NCBI GenBank assembly: GCA_030549495.1
Contig: JAUIRK010000931.1
Coordinates: 682,001-746,000 of the forward strand
DNA: 64,000 bases
Source of the DNA: Nectonema munidae
Taxonomy: Eukaryota; Nematomorpha; Nectonematoida; Nectonematidae
Reading direction: 5' to 3'
Both the position numbers and the translations under genes were made by a program. Shown here piece after piece: positions 24,101 to 39,100 of this stretch (position 1 is the first letter of the stretch; each line of letters opens with the position of its first letter). The notes beneath the pieces were generated by a model, which saw nothing but the letters and a program-made list of their open reading frames with translations, searched no databases and was not told the DNA's origin.

Positions 24101-27100
24101 TATCGTATTCAAGAACTCCATAATGTACCAAAAATCTTTATATATACTTGTATTTTTAGTAGCTTCCAAAGGATCTTGGATCCAAGATATTGTTTTATTA
24201 TAAATTCATATATTCTTATTGTTCATTGGACTTATTTTACAAATTTTAGTTTTATACTTTTTAATGATGATTTAAGGTATATAGTGTTTTGCAAAGCAAA
24301 TGATTTATAAAAATTCTCTACAAAATTATTATTAAATATAGTATTTGTGCACTTAAAACTCTTGCTATTTGACCAGGCATTAAATTAGTGATAATAATAA
24401 TAATATTGAATAAATGTTTGGAATACTAGTGAAATTATATCATGTATATATTATTATAAAAGAAATAGGTAATCAGCTTAAGACTCGGCAAATCAAAAAA
24501 TACACCGATTTCAAAGATAAAAATATTGAGCGATTTGACCAATGACGCCCTTCCCGAAATCGTATATTTCAGTATAAAAGCTAAACTTTATAATGTTTCC
24601 GTATCTTTTACTTATTGTATTTAAAATATTTTGAATTCAATTTTATATTCAAGATATAGAACGAAAAATAATAAAAGTTAACATTTAAAAGTCTTAATTG
24701 GAAGAGTAGGGTTATATTGAACTTCCTTTCGATAATACTTATCAAATTGTTTAGTTACCAACTGAACAATTTTTTTAAACAAATTTAATTGTTTATGAAG
24801 TTTTGTATTTGTTTTTTAAATTAAATATTTTCGTAATAGATGAAATAATTGATTGATTAGGTTAGATATTGAAAAAAGATATTCTATTTTATTATAAACT
24901 TTTTTAGGAAAACAGAAATAAAAAAACTATTGAAGATACTCCTTTAAAAAGTGATAACTATCATCCTGAAAAAAATATTGTTCAATTTGAAGACACATCT
25001 AGTGCTAAGCATGAAAGTTATAAAAAATTTAAAGAAACCTCCAGAGCCGAGGACGTGATAATGACGAGTAGTAATGATGGAAATATCAAGAAAAAGTATA
25101 CTGTATTGAAGGATAAAAACGCAAAGAAGTTTAATACTGTTTCCAATTCAAAAATGTGTGAAGAAACTATTGGGAGTGCTGTTCAATGTGGTGAAAAGAA
25201 TCTTGTGCAATATTCATCTGATGATCACTACAATATTAAGGTATTTTTATTTACCTTTTTATATTCTATTACAGCTCTAATTTTTAATTCTTTTGGGCGC
25301 TTTTTAGTCAACTTTTTACTAAATTCAAGTAGGTCTCCAATAAAATATGATTTGGAGCTCAATTAATTTTTTTAGCAAATTAATCTTAAGTTTTGGAATT
25401 TATGAAAGGAGAAAATGTATACTCAATTTTAAAATTAGATTGTTACCTTTTTTGCTTATTTAATTTTGTCTATATTTTTTGGGCTTAGTTGAACAGTGTT
25501 TTTTTAAATAGTACCTTGTTAGTCCTTTTAACCGTTTCTTATAGATAACGAAACTTTATTTTTTTTGAGTAAATCACTAAGTATAATAAGATTACAAAAA
25601 ACTAAGCCATTAAAAAACTTTTAACCCTCAGATACAACCTTTTCTTTTTATATGATTTTCATCTTTTAAATTGTAACTGCAAATAGCTTCTTAAAATCTA
25701 TTTTATACATATCCTCTAAAATCTCAAGAGGTTTGGCATGGGAGACAGGCGCTCATAATTTTTATACACTATCTACTAAAGTCACAAAAGTATAAAGATC
25801 ATTTTTATACACTATAGCTAATTTACACCCTCTTTATCTTTGTATATGATTTGATATGTAGATATATTATAAATGGAGAGGAGACATTTGTGTAAAAAAT
25901 TTTCTTTTTGATTAGGTTTACTACAATTAAATTCCTAATCTCTTTGAATGGTATTAAATTTGAATGTTTAAGCTTCTGTCTGGTAGTATATCTTAGTATT
26001 AGAGAAGTCGAAATTAGTGTTTTTATAGATATTGTTATTAAGAATTTAATGCCATTTTATAAAATATTTTTTGAGATAAGAATATTTTGCTTGCTCTTCA
26101 AATACTTTATTCCTATGTACTAAGTTTTGGATTTATTTTAAGCATCTTATCACCCCCGTTCTTTTGAAAGTTGCAGGACCCAACAAAAAGGAAAAGCTTC
26201 ATTTTCTCAAAATATATTTTTAAAAATGACTCTTGATGATAACAAAATCGCTGATAATCTCGAATTATGCTCTAAAAAGACTTTAAACTCTAAAAAGAAA
26301 AGCAATTAAAGTAAATTTGTAAACAGCCGTACTTGCCATGAAAAGCGTATATACTATAAAGAAACATAAAACGTGTGTGTACATATGCACGGTATGTAAG
26401 CAATCTATCAATAATTCACATCATAAAATACACAAGCACTAACTTTAAACTAGATACTTCTATTTGCTATGCATTATGACACAATACCATTATAATGAAT
26501 CGGGTTGATGATTAGTAATTAAAATATTGATATATTTAAATAAAAATTTAACTCTTCACAAAATAATGTTTTGAAGTAACTAATAGCTTTTAAAATCAGC
26601 AAGCCTTATATTTAAACACAACTAATATAAACGACAAAGAAAAAAATGTATTTGAAATTTAGATATCAAATATCATTGTCAACTTTTTGAATTTGCTGCT
26701 TTCGTTTACTGCATCTTGGTGCTTCCCCCGCTAAAATATGGGAAATTTTATCACATGTTTATAGAAATTATTTTCACTGTAATTATAAATATTTGGAATT
26801 ATTTATTAAAAAAGATAAACACATTTCTATATAATATTTATAATTCTAATTCCTTCAGTAAATTTATTTTTTGCTTTTCACTAAACAATTTGGAAAGAAT
26901 GTGTGTTAAAATATCCTAAAAGAAGATTTAGGAAGTCTGAAGCGTATATATTATAGATAGACAAAGGATTTCTGCCCGATGAAATGAGTAAAATAATAAA
27001 TGATATTTAGTAATTCTTCACTCACTATTAACTTTTCCTGTGTAAAAATAAGCTTTTTGATGCAAGTTGGTTTAAGCTAGTAGCGTTTTATATACTCAGC

Positions 27101-30100
27101 TTGTAATTTTTAATTGGGTAGCAGGCATGTCTTTCAATCGGTATTAAATAATATTCCTAATAAGTGAAGGGTATCTATTTTATAGATCTCTAAAACCAAC
27201 GATTAATTTCATATTTGTTTATCTGTTTAACTATAAGTATTTTTTTTATAGAAATGCGTTAAAAATGATTCTTCTGAAGCAAAAATGGCGGCAAATTGTA
27301 ATACACCTGACGCCACAAATGCAAACAACTGGTCTTTAAGCACATTTTTGTTTTCTTCCAATACCAATTTTAGCAACAAAACCAAAAATGAAGAAAAAAT
27401 TGGAAAGAAGGAATCCTTCGCACAAAATAGTACAGCTTCCAAAAAAAAGAACAATTACCATCAAGAAGAACTTCCTTCAAAACACAAAAAGAAAAAAGAA
27501 GATTGTGGATTAAGTAGCAAAAACAAAGAAAAAACTTCTACGTCTTCAGAAGCATCTTTTAAAAATATTCCCAACTCAAAGCCTGTCAATCCAATGGGAA
27601 ATATGTAAATTATTTTTCTCTTCTTTCTTTATGCTTTTGTAGGTTTTTTGTAATATAATTAATGATGCAATATTTTTGTGTGAAAAATGTGTTTATTAAA
27701 TATCGTTTTGAAATATTTTTATACAATATCTATTCGAAGGCTTGTTCTGCTTTATAATATTTTTCAAGGCCAAAACATAAAATTTATTAATTATTATTAA
27801 CTAACTTTTATTTAGATTTACTTTGTGTAGTAGTGCAGTCGCATAACCACTGTATTCATTATGTATACATAATAAGAAGATAGTTCCCTTCCTATTTTTA
27901 TATGACATAAGATGTTACGGTATACGTTATAGTAAGTGAAAATTAAACTGAACGATTAATGATATTCTAAGTTGTGATGTGTGAATAATAATTAAAAATT
28001 AAAATTGAATTTTAAAACACACTGTCTATATCTATTTATGTACAGTCAAACCGGTCCTAGCATCCCGCTGTATTTAGCGACTCATTCTCTGTCTAGAGCT
28101 ACCTAAGTTTCTTCCTAAAAAGATCCATATTCCTCTTCTATAAAAATTCTAGCCTTTTCTTAGTTTATTCACCTGTTGTTTCATTCTTTTACAACTTTGG
28201 TTTAGGTTGTATATTTCTTACAGTGCAATGGATAGTTCTTTTCAATTATTAATATCGAATCTAGGATAAGGGCTACTCTTGATCAGTAATGACGTGTGCA
28301 TCTGTACCCTTCTCAAATTTGAGATATCAATTTTTTAATAGAAAAAATAGTTATTTATTCAGCCCACAATGAAGGATCTTTTGGCAAAAAATTTTTTACT
28401 AGTTTTCCATATTTAGGTTTACTGTATTGTATAGCTTTAGGATTTCTAAATAGTCAGATTGTCTAAATTTGACGTAGATTAATTTTTTACTTTGACTTTT
28501 TTGAAAAGAATTTAGAAAATTTCTAGCGATATTTTACCCGTTAACTGTGAATATACACCTCTAGCTTTACCTTTACTTTTTAATAGGAAAAAAGAAAAAA
28601 GGAAAATTTTAAATACTGATTCAGATTCGAAGAAATGTTTTGAAAAGGATGACAAGAATAGCAATACGTCTATATCATACAATAACATTCATCCAAAATC
28701 TAAAAGAAGATTGAAAGAGAACATCGTGTTAGCATCATCATCCAATTCCATAGAGAACGCACATTCCACTATTTTTTCTTCTCCTTTAGAGGAATCTCAG
28801 AAATTAATTGAAGAAAAATTGATTCTGAGAGATGATGTAAATGAAAATTTAAATGGTTTGATATGCAAGAATAAAGTCATGGTTGAAAGCTCAATCAATA
28901 GATACTGGCTTAAAGCCTGAAGAAGACATTTTTTCAAAGAAGGTTTTCATCGGAACTCCTGTTTCCCCATTAATATCATCTCCTTTTCATGAGTATAGTG
29001 CTTCCGAAGAAGATAATCTAGGTATCAATACTAATTCGCGTCTTTTAAAAGAAGATTCAAAGTTACAAGTACACAAGAAAAGTGAAAAATTATCTCAAAT
29101 AAAAATGAACCCATCCTCGAAAAGATCTCTTTTGATTAATTCCAAAAGTAGTCATAAAAAACAACTACCTTCGGGTAAATACATGCCTATATCTTCAAAG
29201 GATTTTCCCAATTCCCAAGTTTACACTGACGAGGATGAAGATGATGACCAATCGTTTAAAAAGCCAAGTTTTAATAATAAAAGTCGATCTAAGTATGATG
29301 AAAGTGAAGAAAATGGTGGTTGCTCTGATCAATTGTATTCCCGTGATTGCGATGATATCGAAAGTTCTAATAATAGCAGCGATGATGACGTTACTAACCT
29401 TTATAATGAGACTAATACTATTACAAAGGTCTCATCATTTTTATCCCCTTCATCATCTATTTCTAGACCTCATAATGAGTACAAACAACACCATATCTTT
29501 GGCAAGAAAGTAGAGACGAGTTTTGATGTTGACAAAAATAAAAGTGATCGCTTAGATGTCCCATATCATCCTTATCAACCAAATATTCATCATAATGTTA
29601 ATCATAATTCCTTAAAAAAGAAACAGTCACAATTGTTGTGTCATAATAATAGTAATGTGTCGTCTTCCATTCCTTCCATCATTGTGAGTATAGCACTTAC
29701 ACTAATTTCATATCTTCCTGGATGTCAACGTGATTATGTGGATTCCAGCAGTTTAACAAATGTCGGTAAAGATAGAGAACATGCCATTGAATACGGTTCT
29801 GCAGGTGTTGAGGAAAAAAGAACAAAGTTTCAGAAGATCTCTTCAAAGTACACGCCTCCTATGACAATTCCCACAAATAAATTAAAACATGCATCACGCC
29901 AACACAGAAAAAAGTACCTTTAATTTAGCACACTTTATATGAATTTATTTTATTTAAAATAAGATTTATCCTCTATAAATCCTTTTGAAGCTTTTAAAAT
30001 TGTCAAAGCTTCGTTTTTTTTTACTTCATACAGTGAATCTCTTTGCAAGTCCATTAAGACAGTAGTTAATTAGTTTATCGAGTAAATTAGTTAAATAGTT

Positions 30101-33100
30101 CGTTGATTACTTTGTATCAAATTTGAGTCTCAATTATTTTTTGATTCATCTTTTTTATTATGCTTTTTTATGCTCACCATTTTATATTTGACGATAAATA
30201 ATAGTATTATTTTTTAAGTCTAAGTTGTGTATCTTAGTTCAAAAAATAACAAATACATTAGTTAAAGTGGCAATGTATATTTAAGGATGTATGAAAAGTA
30301 AAAAGAAACCTTTAGGTAATCTTGAGGTTTAAGATTTCCTACATATATAACCTTTTGTGTTAAATCTCTTAACGGTGCCTAAGGGTTTCTTTTTATCGGG
30401 TTAATTCCCTTACGTCAATTTATTTCAAAATTTATGGTTTTTTTTTTAATTTTTCGAAAATGATGGCTTTTTTCTTATTTTTTAATGGATCGCTAATCAA
30501 TAATAGTCAAAAATTTTTGCTAATCCTTGTAAGTGTTATAATTTAGAGTTAGTTTGAAACATTTTTTCAAAAACTAACTAAAGCTAATCTAAAATATAAA
30601 AGAAAATATAAATTTTCTATAAGTTTGTAGTATTTATTGAGCAAATTTCATTATATGTGTTAAGTGTTACTTTAACTAGTTTTCAATTGTAATATTTTTT
30701 TTAAGTAAAGAATATTCTGAAAATGTGATAAAATCTCCAAGAATAAGAGATTTTACTGTTTCAAAGCGACAAACTTCATTTCCTGTTTCCAAAGAAAATT
30801 TAGGAGTAATATTTACCTATAATACAAATTAAGGTGTTTATATCATCATCGATATAAACCATACATGATAATCAAAATACATGCAATTTAATATCAAACT
30901 TTTTTATATGATTTAATTTTGTTTTAGACCACATACCAAAATTCATTAAGTTCTACTTGCCCAAAAGTTGAAGGTATTTATTCTTCTTTTATTTCTATAT
31001 TTTTTGTTTACTATTTCGATTTTATACAATTTAAGTGTACGCATTAATTGCAAATGAAAATCCTCAACCCTAACTAGTGTCGATCAAAGACTGTTATAAG
31101 ATGATATCCTGTTAAATGTGTATTAAGCCAATTTAATTCTTTTTAAGAATCTTTTTTCATTGTTAGATAAAGATGGTTTTTTTTGCATAATTAAAAACTT
31201 TTATTAAATTCATTCACTAAATTTTTTAAATATATGCGCCCGTTTTAATAGATTACTTGAAAATATAATAATCAAGAAAGAAAGCGCTACTCATAATTTT
31301 GTTACTTTTGAAAAAGTAACAAAATTATTCATTGTTTCTCCTATGATATAAACTATGAGTTAAATGTTCCTTTCTGTGCCATCGGGTTAATGAATTTTAA
31401 TTTAGTATAAAAAAGATAACGTTTAAAATTATAATACATAATTTCGAAATAGATGAAACTCAAACATTTACTCATCTACTGAAGAAAACTATTTAACTAA
31501 TAAATCAAAATATTTCAGAAAATTGTAGAGATTGACACGGTCCATACACATTTAAAAAACACGAAACGCATAAATTATGAAATAGATCAGGGATGAGGAA
31601 CCTGTTTGCTTTAAGCCGCATACGGTCTTCTGCGCTATCAAGTGAAGCTTTATACAGTCTATGATATATATTTTCACGTAGTTAAATATATCAAAAGCTT
31701 TAGACGGGGTATAAATTGAGCCTTTTAAAATGTCTGAAGATAATATCCTGAAATGTCTTTTTGACAAGAAAAGAGATCTAATTTAAATTTTCGGATCAAT
31801 TATCGTTATGTAAAAACATAATATCAAAATGCTTTCTCAAAAGAAGTCAGTAATTTGTATAAAAATATCTGCTTACCTGAATTAAATTTGATCAATTTAT
31901 ATTTTTCATGTTATAAGCTATCTTTTTATAAGACCTTACTTCTTGCTTGAATAAGGAGAAACATACTTAACTAAAAAATATTGAAATGTTATGCTTTCTA
32001 TTTCTATAAACATGTATCTTTTTTATTAGATTACGGATAAATTACTTAGTCTTGGATAATAAAAAATATACGACTAAACGTGAACCTTGAAGTTATTTAA
32101 TAGGTTATACGAGGAAATAGGCTTTTTAGATTATGGCAAAAGATTTATTTCGATTTAAAATAAATACTATGAAAGTTTCTTTAGTGATACTGATTTCTTA
32201 TAGATAATTGTAAGTATATAGAAAGAACGTTCTAAAAAATGCAGAAAGCCATTCCTAGATTAGTGTATTTTTAACGATAAAAACATTTTATATAAATTGT
32301 TTGCAGTTGGTCTACTACAGACTTAAGTGTAGGGTCTTAATCCAGCCACCTTGGCTTCGATTCTGGATCATGATATCCACATCATCTCCATGGGCGGATA
32401 CAGAAAATAACCAACAGGGGCGAAATTGGATCAAATGATTAACAAGCCTTTATTTTTCATAGGAACAAATTAATAATGTTTTTTTCAAAATTCAGAGACT
32501 ATATAAATAATTCGCTCCAAATAAACGATATTCCAAGTGCATAAGTAAAAAAGGATGAGGGCGATTGCCCCTTCCCCCTCCTTTACATCCGCCACTGATC
32601 TCTCCAGCTATGGAAAAATATTCATCCCTTCGATGTGATACCGACAACTTAAATAGATAAAAATATTGATACGAACAAAAGTTCCTAAAAAATATTCAAT
32701 TAACTTAACCCATTTTTGTTATATTTAATAAAGATATAAAATATTGAAATAATTTTTTATTTAGAGGATTATTCTTCTGTGAAGAGTTCTGTGAATAACA
32801 ACTCTATTTCATCCTCCAATCAACCCAATGACAATTCCCACCACGAAGATAAAACCCAACGTTTCGAATGGCGTTTAACATCTCATTGCAATAACTGCTT
32901 AGGTGTGGACAAGGATGTTTTCTCATCCCTTGGCTTATTGCCTGAGCATGAAGCATATCCAATTGAGAGTATGTTGAAAGTTGCTAAAAAAATAAAACAT
33001 ACCGCAGATGCTGAGGTAGGCTTTAATCTTAAATTTTCTATTATACTTCAGATATTTTGGAATGTTCACGGTCATACCCTTTAATGTGAATAAGAAATGC

Positions 33101-36100
33101 GATTTCTATTTAATCTATGCTAGCATGTTTACAATCAAGATATTTTCAAAACAGCTACAAATTAGTTTACAAATGGAAAACATCATAAATAAGAATTTGA
33201 TCGTTTATATACAAGTTTTTTCAGTTATAACCAAAATATTTCATTTTTATGTTCGTATTTCTATAGCATATTTTTTATATATGTTTGTTTTTTTACATTG
33301 TTATTTATAAAATCCTATCTTTTTTATTTCTTAAAACATTATTGTGAAAATATATATTTTCTGTTCTTTTTGTAGAAAACAAGGCTTTCAAAATGCATGA
33401 CATATGTTGATTCGATCATATACTTCCTTTTTTGCAGTGAAATACTTCAGTGCAGAAATTTTGACGTAGACAAAGCCTATATGATGTACCAGTCTACGCT
33501 AGAAGTGTGCAGGTTATTTTTATATTATGTAGCTGCCTACTTATCAAATCTAGCTTTACAACTTCATTTTTTTGACTCATATATACAAATATAATTTTTT
33601 TGTTAATTTGAATAATCAATAAAATACATTTATTCAAAGGGCTACTATAGAATCGAGAAATTTTATTCTCTTATCCTGTTGAGAATTTTTTATTCTAATT
33701 TTGTAACATTCTGTACTATATTTATAGAGGTTTAGTCATGAAATTAAAAACTAAATAATATAGAATGTGAATCCTTGTTTTTAAACGTATGGATTGTTAT
33801 TCCCTAGTTTTTGGTTGATTTATTTTCAACTATATTTTCAGACACGCAATGGAAAGGCTGAAGCGTGGAATTGCATCCTCTACAACTTCTGTATCTTCAT
33901 CCCTTTCGACTCCATCATCCGACACTTCTTCCGATCACATTTTAATTATTCTCGTGTAATGTTTCCTTTTTTTGCATTCATGCAACATACATTTATAAGA
34001 TATGATTATGGGGGAATATTTGTAAAATAATTTGAACACTCTAGGGCTTGTATTTTGAAAGCTAATCCTTGGCTTATCTTTTTCGATAAGTTTATATTTA
34101 GGCTAAAGTAGCGTTGAAATCCGTTTAAACCTTATTTTTTAAACTTCTTTCAAATATTCATTAAAAGAAAAAGTGAAATGTACAACCGGTTATTCCAAAC
34201 AGCCAAGATGATTTCATTTTTAGTTGTTTTTATTTCAGAATGAAATTTCAGTATACGCCTGAAAGAACATTGAATGATTTATCCTTTTAAGAACCTAAGC
34301 TATTTTTTTCCAAAATAATATACATATATACAATCGCATATTTACAAGGAGGCATTAGTTAAGGCGTGGCTCCTGTCTCGTTACATTTACTCTTTCAAAT
34401 TTTTTGAATAAAATACTCTGATACGTTTAAAAGCATGTATTTATTTTTTATATCATTATTAAGTTGAGTTAATTGTTTGCTCTTAAAAAAATTCCAATTT
34501 AAGCTTAAAAGGCTTATCAATAAAAATCTTTATTGTTTTCTTAACAAGTGACATTGTCAGGCTCATTATTTAAATAAGAAACGAAGAAAATGATAAATAG
34601 ATTACTGGGCATCCATCTCCATATTTTGAATACTTAGATAAGGATCGAAATTATCACATGGTGTTTTGGAATTCAATTTAGAAAAATGGGTTTAAGATAT
34701 AACACCCTAAGGTAAATGAGTGTTGTTTGTTTGAACTATACACAATTGGACGACATAGATATTAGAGTATAATGCTGGAGTGACAAACAAAATTATAATG
34801 AATTATTTCAAAAACGATTTAAGATTCTGAGACCTTAAAAAGCTTCTGTTAAAAAAACTTTCTGAAGAAATTTAACTTTTCTTGTTTCAATTTAATTAAC
34901 CAATCTTTATAGAAAATATTACCCGCGAAACGAGAATATTATTATAAACAGCAAGAGGCCATCTTCTTGAAGCACAATGTGTAGAATACTTTTTTAGCAT
35001 TTGGTCGACAACATCAACTCCTATTTTATTTTTATTATAAAAATCTATATAAAATGGTTTTTTTTCATATCATCCGAACAAAGTTAAGAACTATGCATTG
35101 TTGAAAGTAAGCATACATTTTTTTGTTTTTACATTGATAGTTCACGAACAGAATATTATTTTCATCATTATAAAAAAGATGAGTCAATTTTTTTTTTACC
35201 TCTCTTCATATTTCCTTAGGGAAGCCTTTTCTATTTGCTCTAACCATTCCTACCAAGGTAGTATTGAATCTTCTTAGCTTTTTAGAAAAGTTCATGTTAG
35301 TAAAAAAAATTATCCATACAAACATTATAACCCAGACCTTTATGTTTATCAAAGAATTTAAGAACATCTTCACACAGTGGAACACCTGTTCGTAATTCTT
35401 TTTCCTGTGCTCCAAGCTAAGGTAATATGTCAACTACATACTTTGATTCCACTTCAGCCATCATTCAAAACTTCAACCCAAATTTATCGGGCTTATTAAG
35501 CATGAAAATGATGAACTTGCAACGGTTTTTCAAAGGAAGTAACTGTTCATCAATTGTCAAAAAGCACTTAGGTTTATATGATGTTGAGCAATTTGCACGA
35601 AATTTATCAAAAAGCTCTAATAAGTGAACATTTGTCCTCATTACTTCTATGTTTTTTATCGTCAAATCTGAGATTTTTGAGAATGAATTTGAAAACATTT
35701 CTTGACATTGTAGAAGAAAAAAGATTAGGACCGTAGTCTTTGTTCCAAAAAAATTAGTAGAATGTGACTTACCGTACAATCTCTTCCATATTGTAAACCA
35801 ATAAAAGCTTCCAAGTGTTCTAAAGAAAGATGAAACTCATTTTCGCATTCCATTGAACGTTGAGTATACTTTTGAACAAGCAGCATTGATTCATCAAAAA
35901 ACATTTCCAAAAATCGTAGGGAGAAGTACATTTATTTGAAATAAAAGAAGGAACACCTACAGAAACTTTGAATACGCTTTCTTTATCTACACTTCCTCTT
36001 TTTATATTTGCAAAATTTCTCCATCTTGTCCCATCGCTTGCTAAAAATTCATCAGGTTGGGAAGACAGAAACACCAGAACAAAGAAAGCTCCCAGTCTCA

Positions 36101-39100
36101 GTATCTTCGCGAAGCGAGCTAGATTCAAACATGTTTCAACATTTTTGTTGTTGTGATTTATACGCGTTTCTAAAGAAATTATACTGTAAGCAATCAGAAA
36201 ATATAAACAAAGAGAAAGCTTTAGCGTATAACGTTTGAAAAATGTAGCATTAGTCATCAAAACGTAACTTTTTGATTCGTACACATTGTCGTCATATTTA
36301 CTTTACTATAAATATATATCATTTCGTTCAAAACGAGTATATTATGCTCGAAGCAAGTGTCATATTATAGTATTTATTTCAAAGGGTTCAATAGAACCCT
36401 TTGACTTTTTAAAAATAGATGTACAAATTTTTTGAGTATACATATATAAACGTTTTTTCACTAAATTTGTACTACATGTTGAAAAAACAAATGCCTTAAA
36501 ATATCTACCTAAAAAATTATTTTTGGTGTTTAAAAAATCACATTGGAGTAGAGCTGGGGTTCTATAGAACCCCTTGGCTTTTCTAGTGAGAGAAAATATA
36601 TATTCAAAAAAGTATCACAAAAACAAAAGTTATCACTCAAGCGTATATCGCTCTTTAGTGCGTTGGCCAAACGTATGCGCATATGTATATTTAACCATAT
36701 AAAGTGTTGATATATTCAAATAAAAAAAAGATGTTATAACGTTGTAACTTAGTTTTAAATCTGTGTTGAGTCGAAATAACATATCTTGAGGCATCAAGAT
36801 CATCGTTGATAGAAAACGGATTTTTGAAGTTACTTACGTAACATTTGTGTGTAAGCCATGCATGAGTGATTATAGCAAAGTGCTAATTCTATTTCTACGC
36901 TATATTTAGACAAAAATTACAATCATTCCTTCATCTTAAATTATTTCAATGCAAAAAAGAAGTTTGTCTCACACTAAATAACATCCTGCGAATCGAAAAT
37001 TCTTCGCGTGGGGTAAGTAATTTCAATATACTCTTATTTTTCAATTGCCTATTGGTGTGTTGTTGTAATTACTTTGAATAAACTTTAGATTCTGAATATT
37101 ATTTACATTACCCTCAATCTTTATGCTCTTTTAACCCGTTAACGACCAGAATAATCAGACGATATCTAATTTAAAGCAGAAGATTTGTATTAAAGAGCTT
37201 TGATAAACGCATACGATTTTATTTTTGTAAAGTCGAATATAGTCGACATTGGGCGTTAACGGGTTAGGCTGGAGAATGGAAGGTGAAGTAAAATAACACT
37301 ATTTGAGGTTCCTTATTTGTGAATAAAATTTATGTTTACCACTCGTGTTATAAATTCTTAAGATTTTATATTCCAATTTAAAATCTATTTTTTTCCAAAC
37401 ATAAAAACCGAAGCTATTTTGAATTATAATTAGCAATAAAATTAATGTTTTGAATGTATTCTAGTAAAATTTATTTTTCACACATATCTTATCGGGATAT
37501 AATAATTTGAGGTGAAAATATTCGTTGATATGCCTATCGAACGAAGGAAAAGAACCAAAATCACAGGTGTCCTTTTACATTATATTCATGAATACTACGT
37601 GCCCTGATAAGTCACCTATTAACTAATGAATTCAATTATCACCTTGATAAGCCTTAGAATTAATTGCAAATCAAATTTTTGCCTTGAAAATTTCTTACAC
37701 ATCTTCAAATTCATTACCACGAAAACCGTATTTAGAGAATCACATGTTGGGAATTTTTCAACTACTTTATACAGTGTATTGGATTGCATTTTATGCCATT
37801 TCGTTAATCCTGAAACAAGATTTAGAGATCGGAATCGCCTTCATTTATCGATGTCAGAATTCATATATTTAGAAAATAGTTAAAGAAATATTTTTATTTA
37901 ATTTCTCCCTATTTCTTCATAAATTACTTAGATTGTGTGTATTAAGGCAAGCGTCTCTCTAGACTGCATTGTTTCGCAACCTTATTTTAGCTGTGGCCCC
38001 CTTTAATAAATGATGTGTATTTAAGTTTTTCTTTTTTCAACCTCTACTTTTTCAAACAAAAAATTAAATAAGTACTTTGTTTAATAAATTCTCTGTTACA
38101 TTGCTTTAATGAGAAGCTTGTGATTGGTATTGTTTTACTAGTTTATTAATATTCGGGTTTAAAGATATTATAGACACGCGTAAATATCCTCTTTTTTCTA
38201 TTGCGAGGTGATTTTGAGTTTTTGACAACAGTTGAATAACTCTGCTAAAGCCCGACTAGACTAAATAAGATGTAGGAAAAGCAGGTAAAAATATTTTCAT
38301 GTTTTTCCATATTAAAGGGTGTTTTTGAAAAATTTCTTCAGCCATCCACAGCTTTTGATACCCTCCATGTTTGAATCCTAAAAATGCTGCTGTGTTATTT
38401 TGAAGTTCAATCAAACTTTCTTGAATTTCTATATCAACTTCAAATAAATTAAATTTTAAATAAAATAATTAAATTTCTAATTAATTTTTTTTTAATTTAT
38501 AAATTTTTTTATACTTTGTATTGTTATAGTTCTCTATATAAAGTCACATAAATTTTTTCATTTTGATCTGTGACTCCTAGAATTTTCTCTGTGGCATCTA
38601 GGTATAGATCAGCCTTGACGTAATAAGATTATATGCTAATCTAAATCGCGCATAAAATTTCAGTTAGCAGTGGCTCGAGGGTTGGACATGCCTGTTCTAG
38701 CAATTCGAGTGTGGTGTATATCATAAGAAAGTTAAAAAAATAATACAAAAACTACTTGCGGTAACTTTCCTTCCATTACTAAGTATTTTTTTACAAAGCC
38801 TTTTTGACCTTGGCAATTCATTTAGTTGGGTAAATAATTCCCTTTTGTTCTAAGGGCAATTTGCATTGACAGAATTTGTTTAAAACCACCAAATTAGGAG
38901 GCCCATAGAGTATGGAAAGCTATTAACATGGTTGAACGCATTCGGAAAGTCATGTAAAAGATTGTTTTACTCTCTTAACGTCAAAATTTTAGTATATTCG
39001 ATCAAACAAAGTTTATTTCAAACATGGTTTGTGTTTTCTTTGGGTATCTAAAGCCAGCATAAAATGTAGTTTTTACGAATATATGTATATATACGTAATT

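Noticed and set aside
28837-28876. A 40-bp intron explaining the exon 9 frame change
   Set aside because: It is below any believable intron length here and lacks a polypyrimidine tract.
33794-34030. Longer alternative frame over lilli exon 13
   Set aside because: The shorter frame matches AFF (RHAMERLK) and joins exon 12 in phase; the longer one has no homology.
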